In this document: one piece after another, positions 56,759-64,000 of the stretch | How positions within the stretch are numbered: position 1 is the stretch's first letter | How the letters are laid out: every line of letters starts with the position of its first letter | DNA from: Persicaria tinctoria | Taxonomy: Eukaryota; Streptophyta; Magnoliopsida; Caryophyllales; Polygonaceae | DNA: 64,000 nucleotides | Direction: 5' to 3' | Assembly (NCBI GenBank): GCA_037127255.1 | Contig: JBANSL010000018.1 | Location: forward strand, 16,341,175-16,405,174 | The notes under the pieces: model-generated | The model's database searches: none | Told to the model about the DNA's origin: nothing | Seen by the model: the letters and a program-made list of their open reading frames with translations, nothing else | Translations under genes and position numbers: made by a program

Positions 56759-57586
56759 TTGCGACAGCGGCAAGATGAACGCAAAGGCGCTCCGTATGAA
56801 GACACTGATCAGGAAATCAAATCATCGCTGAAGATCACAAGCCAAGAAAATGATATTTTGGAGGTCGATTCAGTTGAAGGTAGCGACAAGCCCTCCTCAG
56901 ATGGTGAGTTCTCGAATTATTCCATGATTTTTAGCCCACTTGATGGCAAGTTTTTGAATTGGGCTAGCAAGTTTGTGAACTGGGAAATAAAGCTCGAGAA
57001 CAGGGGTATTGTTCTTCAATTTTCTGAAAACTTTGTGTCTAAGGATGCCCATGAGGTGTTTTTGGAAATGACTAAGCAGATTGTGGTTCTAGTAACAACA
57101 AATGAGAGGGGTTTGGGTAGAACAACCCATTGGTATTGCGGTAGCCATGGATACACCTCTTTTGTTGAAGAAAATACCATTTTCGATCCGGGAATTGCTA
57201 GTTTTATTGGAATGGGTATGTCGAAGTGCTTGTTAAACATTGGTGTTCAAAGGTTTAAGTTGAATGATAAGAAGCTTCTAATGCTCAAGTTGAAGGAGGT
57301 GCAAATGGTTGTCTGGGCTATGACATTTGTTTTTGATCCTGGTGGGTTCTGGTTACTGATAATGGGAAGAATTGCTGGGGACTGGGCTGAAATTGATGAT
57401 GTTCTTGAACCGGTTGATGTGTATAGGACATGGGGCACACCAGGAAACATGGCGGAGATGGGCTACTTGCCAATTGCAAGAGGAGTGTGGTGTACATTGT
57501 TGCTGGAAATGAATCGAGTTGTGCAGTGTTTGATTATTCATTACTTAGATCCCCAATTACAAGAGCTAAGGATATTTATACCATAA
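56759..57586 (+). CDS. Unrecognised open frame next to an LTR
   Basis: An uninterrupted frame of 275 codons directly after the Copia LTR. I recognise no domain. The first 70 residues are acidic and polar (DQEIKSSL, DSVEGSDKPSSDGEFS). The middle has FSENFVSKDAHEVFLEMTKQ and a short hydrophobic patch around ASFIGMG and VVWAMTFVF. The last 25 codons (from about 57524) run into an LTR fragment on the other strand, so the true end is lost. It may be a fragment of a host gene or of another element. The start is uncertain because no leader is evident and the frame opens inside LTR-flanking text. No function is offered. Confidence 0.35.
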   Translation: MRQRQDERKGAPYEDTDQEIKSSLKITSQENDILEVDSVEGSDKPSSDGEFSNYSMIFSPLDGKFLNWASKFVNWEIKLENRGIVLQFSENFVSKDAHEVFLEMTKQIVVLVTTNERGLGRTTHWYCGSHGYTSFVEENTIFDPGIASFIGMGMSKCLLNIGVQRFKLNDKKLLMLKLKEVQMVVWAMTFVFDPGGFWLLIMGRIAGDWAEIDDVLEPVDVYRTWGTPGNMAEMGYLPIARGVWCTLLLEMNRVVQCLIIHYLDPQLQELRIFIP

Positions 57587-57612
57587 TCTCTAGTATAATC
57601 CCTAATATTGAC
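57524..57612 (-). mobile_element. LTR fragment, inverted relative of 60689-60790
   Basis: The text GTGTTTGATTATTCATTACT ... CTCTAGTATAATCCCTAATATTG is the reverse complement of 60700-60785, at about 93% identity by eye. It is a fragment of the same LTR family. Confidence 0.75.
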
Positions 57613-57665
57613 TATCCGTCTATCCTTACAAACTGACAAGGTAATTATGGTCCTATATATAAATA

Positions 57666-57907
57666 CTCCCCCCGTTCTGCAAAACATGTCGTTTACTATT
57701 CACACACGCTTCTTTAGAATGATAAAAACTATATAAAATATTCATTTTTTATATAAATTTTTTAATAATTAAGTTTATACTTATTAATAATAACTACGAA
57801 ATTGTTAAAAAAAATTATTAAAAAAGACTAGATATTTTATATAGTTTTGATCTCTTAAAAAAGCGTGCATAAATAGTAAAGTGACATGTTTTGCCGAACG
57901 GAAAGAG
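57666..57907. mobile_element. Stowaway MITE
   Basis: Inverted ends CTCCCCCCGTTCTGCAAAAC and (reversed) CTCTTTCCGTTCGGCAAAAC, flanked by TA (57664-57665 and 57908-57909). Length 242 bp, no coding capacity. Confidence 0.85.
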
Positions 57908-58170
57908 TATGTTATATGTCGTATAAAGGGTATAATATATGGTTATAAATCTAATGCAGTAATTGAACTAAGTTAATTACTGTAGTATTGACAAACCTGA
58001 AAAAATATGGTGATCTTTTGGGAAAGAAAAGTAGTGATTTTGTTTATAAAAAAAATATGGCGATGGGTTCCTTAAAACTTCCCTTGAATTTACAAGCAGT
58101 GGCAAGACAATGGAAAATTCCAATTCCTCCCCTCTTACACGCCTCAAACGCGTCCATATACTATATAGTA

Positions 58171-58452
58171 CTCCCTCCGTCTCGAAAAACAAGTCGTTTT
58201 AGCATTGTGCACTAGTTTTAATAAAACACTCACCTATCAATCAACATCATCATTCTACTACCTTTTTTTCATTAATTTTATTGTTTTTAAATACCCACTA
58301 TATTTTTTAACCAATCAAACTCTTTTAAAAAGTCAACAACACAAAAATCAATACAAATCATTACTATCCCCCTACCTAGAAAACCTAAAACGACATGTAT
58401 TTTGATACAACTCAATTAGTCTAAAACGACTTGTTTTTCGAGACGGATGGAG
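58171..58452. mobile_element. Stowaway MITE
   Basis: Long inverted ends CTCCCTCCGTCTCGAAAAAC / CTCCATCCGTCTCGAAAAAC (reversed), flanked by TA (58169-58170 and 58453-58454). Length 282 bp. The 30-bp arms are almost perfect, so it is relatively young. Confidence 0.93.
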
Positions 58453-58459
58453 TATATGG

Positions 58460-58939
58460 TAATTACATACATCGTGCATAAATTCCAAAATTACACTATG
58501 TGACACTATTATTTAATAAATTAGATTTGTTTTTAGAAAATTAAGTCTACTATTCCATCCTTTCAAAAGGTATGAGGTAAATACCCTTGAAATCTCATTA
58601 TACGTATAAGGTATAAAGTCACTACGCGCGATAAGTTTTGAATTCGATCACCCAAATATGTTAATTGATGTTCAGCTATTGCAAAACTTGTTGTACACAA
58701 TTAGCAATTTTTGAATGAAAATATGTTAATTGGTGATCGACATTAATTTGTGGTATTTGATTCAAAGCTTAACCCATTAAAGGTCGAATTATTTATTTGA
58801 TTTAACTTTTTTTAAAAATAATATTTTATAGAGTTTTTATTCCTTAAAATACGTATCGAAAAGTCAAGTAAATTTTATTTTGAACTAAGTGATCATTTGC
58901 ATTTGAAAATATTTTTAAGCATAAAATAGTTAAGCGTGG
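58460..58939. other. AT-rich spacer
   Basis: No gene, RNA or repeat end supported. Confidence 0.5.
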
Positions 58940-59087
58940 CTGATCGTTTGTCACGTATCGTTTCTGCTTCTAACGGATCTTTGACTCCTGATGATTCTCT
59001 GTTGCGTAGTCTCATCCGCAAAGATACTTTTGGCTGATAGATCTTAGCTATATGGACAAATTCTTTCTGTTTAAAAAAAAAAAAAAA
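58940..59087 (+). mobile_element. Very short 5'-truncated LINE tail
   Basis: Reads ADRLSRI and PDDSLLRSLIRKD then a stop and a poly(A) run (59073-59087), matching the RNase H end and 3' leader of the LINE at 25612-27403. A nearly perfect duplication of the target, GTTAAGCGTGG (58929-58939) and GTTAAACGTGG (59090-59100), flanks it. Confidence 0.88.
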
Positions 59088-59501
59088 TGGTTAAACGTGG
59101 CTCTTAAAAGGAAAAAAAAAACTTCAAAACCATGGGGGAGTTATGTAATTTTGGCTAATTTTCCGCCTATATTTTAAATTTTTTTTTAATGGTAAGGATT
59201 TTCCGCCTATATATAGGAATTAGGATAGCTTATGCCTGAAGCCTCCATAACTACTCCGCTTTCAAAGCATCTCTCCCACAAACCTACCCCAGCTAGCTGA
59301 ACGGGCTGAACGCCTGAACCTCACCCAGAAATTGATCGAACTGCCGGCGTCTAGCCAGCTAATTTCAATTGCGACCGCCTACGTCAACTTCTCTCCTTCC
59401 AAATCTTATTCAATTCATCAATCCTTCATTCAATTCACTTAATCGTAGTTTCTAGCTAGGTCATCGATCAGCGGGTTGCAGTAATTAGGGCTTGATCTCA
59501 C

Positions 59502-60074
59502 ATGTCTGATCAATTACCCCCAAATCCGACCACCGCCAAGTCGACGGAAGTTCCATTGAAAGGCAGAGTGTTCGATAAGCTGTTGCAGTGGTTCAGCCAA
59601 AGAAACAAGAGGTGCGCCAAATACCCAGCCCCCTTTGATCGCTTCTTCAAGGAATTGGATTTCACGAAGCTGTGCTCATTGCTGTTGGGGGCTATGGTGG
59701 CCGCCATGACCATCTTCGGCCAGAAATACTTCAACCTTGTGTCCAAGGAGTGTATGCGCCAGCTGATTCTTATGCTCGTCTTCGCGCTCTTCTTTCTGAC
59801 AGGTGCATACACCCTCCAAGACATGATCCCGGAGATCGCTGTGGTCGCCATGCTTGCTGGGATTGCTTCCGTGGTTGCTGCTTTCCACACCGTCGTCTTC
59901 AATCTCCTTGATCTCTCTCAAAAGCAACACGATTTCGCAGTCGTTGTCCTTGTGGTTGGATATGTCTTCGTCCTTTCACTCACACTGCTCAAACTTTACA
60001 AGGAAGATGTTCGTGAGAAGGAGACGACGGAGAATAATGGATCTGGCGTCGACATTGCTAATGCAATCGTCTAG
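59502..60074 (+). CDS. Four-pass membrane protein, paralog 2
   Basis: Single exon of 190 residues from MSDQLPPNPTT to VDIANAIV. A polar N-terminus of about 45 residues ends in a basic run (RNKRCAKYPAPFDRFF). Four hydrophobic helices follow at about 54-72, 85-107, 111-134 and 142-162, then a charged tail with KEDVREKETTENN. The family is unknown to me. It is paralogous to 49523-50143: helices, the LQDMIPE/LQDMVPE turn and the KEDVREKE tail are shared, while the N-termini differ. That pattern suggests constraint on the membrane core. The 5' region 59260-59500 reads like a normal leader with CTCC tracts. Location in a cell membrane is inference. Confidence 0.8.
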   Translation: MSDQLPPNPTTAKSTEVPLKGRVFDKLLQWFSQRNKRCAKYPAPFDRFFKELDFTKLCSLLLGAMVAAMTIFGQKYFNLVSKECMRQLILMLVFALFFLTGAYTLQDMIPEIAVVAMLAGIASVVAAFHTVVFNLLDLSQKQHDFAVVVLVVGYVFVLSLTLLKLYKEDVREKETTENNGSGVDIANAIV

Positions 60075-60176
60075 CTGTTTCAAAGAACAACAACCAACAA
60101 GAGAGAGAGGAGGGTTTGGTTTAATTTTCCGGCAACAAATATCAACTTTTCTTAATATAAAATTATAAAAAAATTA

Positions 60177-60407
60177 CTCCCTCCATCTCACAAATAAATT
60201 TCTTTTACTATTTAGGTAGGTTTTATGAGAAAGTAAATATAAAATATTAATTTTATATTAATTTTTTAATAGATTTTTATACTTATTAGTAATAAGTATA
60301 AAATTATATTAAAAAATAAATAAAAATATAATATTTTATATATTTTTTTAGCTTCTTAAAAAGCATGTATGAATAGTCAAAAGATAAATATTATGGAACG
60401 GAGGGAG
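60177..60407. mobile_element. Stowaway MITE
   Basis: Ends CTCCCTCCATCTCACAAAT and (reversed) CTCCCTCCGTTCCATAATAT, flanked by TA (60175-60176 and 60408-60409). Length 231 bp. It lies about 100 bp past the stop codon of the membrane gene, so it may be in the 3' transcript. Confidence 0.9.
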
Positions 60408-60578
60408 TAATAAAAAGTTGATATTTTATATATTTTTTGTGCAAAATAATAAATATCAAATATTTTTAACTGGAGAGATTAAGGGTACTCAATTAGGTGA
60501 ATTGGGTTGAGAGAGGTACATAGGGTGTGCCTTCTTCACCTTCTTTTTTTTTTGTTTTTTTTTTGTGCAGTATGTAAT

Positions 60579-60612
60579 TAAGTATGTATGTATGTATGTA
60601 TGTATGTATGTG
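60579..60612. repeat. Microsatellite (ATGT)n
   Basis: About eight consecutive ATGT units. Confidence 0.9.
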
Positions 60613-60688
60613 TGTCTTGTTTATTGGTTGTTTTCTTTTAAATGTAGGTAATTACTAATTAGTTTGGTGAGTTTGGCATTAGAAGTGC

Positions 60689-60930
60689 TTATTGATAGCC
60701 AATATTAGGGATTATACTAGAGATTAGGGTATAAATATCATTAGTTCTTGTAATTGGAGATCCAAGTAATGAATAATCAAACACTCTCTCGTCTGTCTCT
60801 CTCTCTTCTGACATCTCTTCCTCTAAGCTCTAAACTCTATACTTTCATGATTTCATCCCCTTTCCTCTTTCTTTCTCTAAATTCTACCCAAATTCAACCT
60901 CAGTGGCCTTAGCACGTAACACAATTATCG
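60689..60930 (+). mobile_element. LTR fragment
   Basis: Starts TGATAGCCAATATTAGGG, has TATAAATATC near 60733 and continues in CT-rich leader text. The first 100 bp match 57524-57612 in reverse. No coding region or primer site was found. Confidence 0.6.
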
Positions 60931-62027
60931 TCTTTACAATTTTTTTTTTATTAGGATTGTCTTTATAATTTCTAATTCTTGTAAACTCTATGTTTTAATT
61001 TAATTGAAAACCTTGTAAAAGTTACGCATATTTTTTTGTGTGTGGGTGTGGTGGTGGTGGGTTTCTAGAAGAAAATACATAATTGCGCATAGTAAATTAC
61101 CCCTTACAATCCAAAAGTTTACATAAAACCACTCATTCTTCAAATCGGGTAGAATTTTAATTAAAAATGCAGTAAATTACAATAATACCCTCATTAAAAT
61201 ATTGAATTTTCTTTTGTATGTCATTCAACAACAAAAAATTATTTTATTAATAACAGTATAATTTTGGAATTTATATGAACGATAATTATAGTAATGTAAT
61301 TAACCAAATTATAATATGTATATGGGTACGTGGCTTTTGGTTTTGGCATTCAGAAGTGAGAACGCGTTAAAGCTGAGAGCAAATTACCTTCTTCCATTCC
61401 CATTGGGATATTTCGTTGCCTAACCATGCTTGGAAGTTTAAGGGAAATTTTAAGGAACCCCATCGCCATATATTTTATTTATTTTTAAAAATCCTACCTT
61501 TTTTTCCCCAAAAGAACACCAATTTTTCAGTTTTCTTTCAAGTTAATTAATGATCTACAGTTACTGCATGTATTAAAATGATGTTTGGTTGAATTTTAAA
61601 AGAAAACATAAATATCATATCTTACAAAAACTTATTTTTATAAGCAATAAATAAGGTATATAGATATTATGCATTTGTACCGATCAAAAAAAATATATTA
61701 TGCATTTGTTTTAGAATAATATAATAAGATTAGTTTTTTTATATTCTCCAAACTAAATTGCTATTTTACATCGAATTTTCTACACATGTCAACTTAGGAA
61801 AGATTTTACTATATTTACCAATTTAACCATATAAAAAAAAATTACTCATTTTCATTTAGAGCTTTTTTTTCTAATAAATTATGATAAACGATATAGGATA
61901 TACAAACCGATTTTCCAAGAAAACAAATGAGATAATATTTGAACATAGCATTTTAACACCCCTCCCCCTCAAATGGGCATTGCATTACCTTCCAAGCAAG
62001 TTCAACGTATTTACTTAGAATATCTTA
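60931..62027. other. AT-rich gene-free stretch
   Basis: Very AT-rich. I see no gene or repeat end I can define. Confidence 0.5.
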
Positions 62028-62370
62028 TCATCCGCGTTGGTTTCGGTTTCTACGGTTTCTTAACTATCATTTATCACTTTCTCTCTCCTTAAAAAACCCA
62101 ACTCTATTTTCAACCCACATCCATACAACTCATTTTAATACTATATCTATTTAATCTAACAATTAAATTAATTGAATAACCCCACCATTTTTTTCCTCTC
62201 TCCTCTTCTCACTCTCCACCATCCCTTGTTTTTGGGTTTCTTGAGTTTGTTGTTGAGTTTATAAATAAGAAACTATCAACATCACTTCTTAAACTATTCA
62301 TCTCTCCTCCCTTTATTTAATTATTATTTTTGTCTTAAAAACCCTTAAGAAACCCTCAATGTGGATGGTC
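62028..62370. mobile_element. PIF/Harbinger (Tourist-like) MITE
   Basis: Ends TCATCCGCGTTGG and (reversed) GACCATCCACATTGAGG, flanked by TTA (62025-62027 and 62371-62373), the target size of this superfamily. No coding capacity. Confidence 0.6.
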
Positions 62371-62561
62371 TTAGCATCTTCTCCATTTTAGAGGTTTTAG
62401 AGTATTACATAATTTTAAATAATTTTTCATTTAAAGATTTTTCATCTCATTCTCCAAAATTAGAAAGTAGCAAAAAAAAAATTATTCTCTAAATATGTGG
62501 TATTCTCTAAAATTGAGCAAAAATAATTTGAAAACTTTATATTTTTTCCTCAAACAATCTA

Positions 62562-62604
62562 TCTATCTATCTATCTATATATCTATCTATATATCTATCT
62601 ATAC
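62562..62604. repeat. Microsatellite (ATCT)n
   Basis: Interrupted ATCT run. Confidence 0.85.
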
Positions 62605-62653
62605 ACATATATACTAAAATCAATGTATAGCGTCCTATGTGGTGCGTTGTGGT

Positions 62654-63259
62654 TAGGGATGGCAATGAGGTTGGGACTCCTCGATCCCCGCGGGGAATCC
62701 CCGTTGCGGAGACGGGGATGGGGAAATTAAATGGGGACGGGGACGGGGATGGGGGCCAAACTGATTCCCCGCGCGGGGACGGGGATAGTAGTCCCCAACC
62801 CGATCCCCGCCCCGCCCTGCCCCCGTTGGGGAACTCCGCGGGGATCCCCGATGGGGAGTATGAAATCCCCGTTTTTATTTACATCTTACCTAATTTTAAA
62901 TATTTTTATTTTTATTTTTAAACTTTTACCTTATAATTTACATTTATGAGATATTATATGTAATATTTATATCATATTTTTTACATAACTTTAATAATAT
63001 CTTATAGTTTTTTATTAAATGAGGCAAACCATAAAACTTATGGGGAACCCGACGGAAAAACCCGCGGGGAATGCAAACGGGGAAAATTACGCGGGGACGG
63101 GGATTCCCCAATGGGGACGGGGACCCGACGGGGATGGGGACGGGGGGCATTTTTGATCCCCGAACGGGGACGGGGACGGGAACGGGGGGACTTTTTGCAA
63201 GCGGGGACGGGGACGGGGAGGTTACTCCCCGCCCCGAACCCGCCCCGTTGCCATCCCTA
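62654..63259. mobile_element. Non-autonomous hAT element
   Basis: Perfect 12-bp ends TAGGGATGGCAA / TTGCCATCCCTA, flanked by a perfect 8-bp duplication GTTGTGGT (62646-62653 and 63260-63267). Both subterminal regions consist of repeated CGGGGA/TCCCCG words. The centre is AT-rich with no transposase. Length 606 bp. Confidence 0.95.
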
Positions 63260-63332
63260 GTTGTGGTTAATTCTATGGAAGAAAATTAATAAAATAATAT
63301 ATTATCATAGTTTATAGAAATTTATATAAGTC

Positions 63333-63334
<2 letters not shown>

Positions 63335-63408
<74 letters not shown>
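63335..63408. repeat. Microsatellite (TA)n
   Basis: About 36 uninterrupted TA units. Confidence 0.95.
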
Positions 63409-63410
<2 letters not shown>

Positions 63411-64000
63411 TTAATTGACAAGAATATAAATAAATAAAATATTTCATAGACTCATACTTACCGAAAATATTAATAGATAAATATGTAGTATTTGATAAGT
63501 TTTATTAATTTATTTATATCTATATTTTTTTTCAAGGCCAAAATAATTTATTAAAATATTATGTAGCCATAACCCATCCGTGCATAGATATTTTAGTAAA
63601 CTAACATAATAAATATATACTCTATATTTAATAAAAAAAAAATATTAAAATATTTTTAAAAATCAATTATCTATTAAATTACATGAGGTTCAATTAAGGT
63701 AGATTAGAAAAAAAAACCATTTACCTTATAAATGTGAATTTTATTTATATTTTGAGAGAATCTAAATAAAATATATTTAGATTAAGATTATATATAATCT
63801 CTCGAACTAATATTATTTATATCTATATTATTTTTTGGTGGAAAAATGATTTATATTTAGATTATTATTTTTTAATTTATTATAATTTATCTAAATTATT
63901 TATAATATTGTATATTTGTATTAATGTATTCTCCATATACGGAACGTGACCTACCCTAGTAAAATTATATATCATGATTTTCTTTTTTTGGTCAAGGATA
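63409..64000. other. AT-rich gene-free stretch to window end
   Basis: No gene or defined element seen. Confidence 0.5.

Noticed and set aside
49523..60074. Membership of the two four-pass proteins in the DUF679 (DMP) family
   Set aside because: Size and four helices fit, but the conserved words I know from that family are absent.

Overview
The window is nuclear DNA of a flowering plant, most likely a eudicot. It is AT-rich, contains spliced genes with GT-AG introns, and is dominated by plant transposon classes: Ty1/Copia, Ty3/Gypsy, L1-type LINE, Helitron, hAT, PIF/Harbinger and Stowaway. Everything was read by eye. Family names rest on recognised motifs, not searches, and exon borders are inferred from frame and splice signals.

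Only five loci look like live genes. They are a six-exon patatin-like lipid acyl hydrolase (7836-9427, minus), two copies of a small three-pass membrane protein (4099-4443 and 43210-43554, plus), and two paralogous four-pass membrane proteins (49523-50143 minus, 59502-60074 plus). A second patatin locus (29182-30757) is dead: an 8-bp insertion breaks the catalytic serine motif and there is a nonsense codon. A 3'-end fragment of a third patatin copy lies at 6367-6702.

Layout: 1-3.8 kb holds an internally deleted Copia element and a Harbinger MITE. 4-9.4 kb holds the first small membrane gene and the patatin cluster. 9.9-11.4 kb holds MITEs, an array of a short motif and a tRNA-like SINE. 11.4-27.9 kb is a nest: the end of an LTR element (C), into which Copia element A inserted; A was then hit by a hAT MITE, by Copia element B (itself hit by a larger hAT-like element) and by a Helitron (itself carrying a LINE and pieces of two host genes). 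28.3-30.8 kb is a dispersed duplicate of the patatin block. 31-36 kb holds an LTR fragment and a minus-strand LINE split by a hAT MITE. 36-43 kb is mostly non-coding repeats. 43.2 kb is the second small membrane gene. 44-49 kb is Copia element E split by a solo LTR. 49.5-50.4 kb is a membrane gene with an inverted copy of its own 5' end. 51-56.8 kb is the nearly complete Copia element D and a Copia tail on the other strand. The rest holds MITEs, a short LINE tail, the second four-pass membrane gene and two more DIR/TIR elements.

The insertion order can be proved at several joints because removing the insert restores the host reading frame: the Helitron in A, the solo LTR in E, and several target-site duplications. 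No operon, CRISPR array, rRNA or functional tRNA gene was seen.
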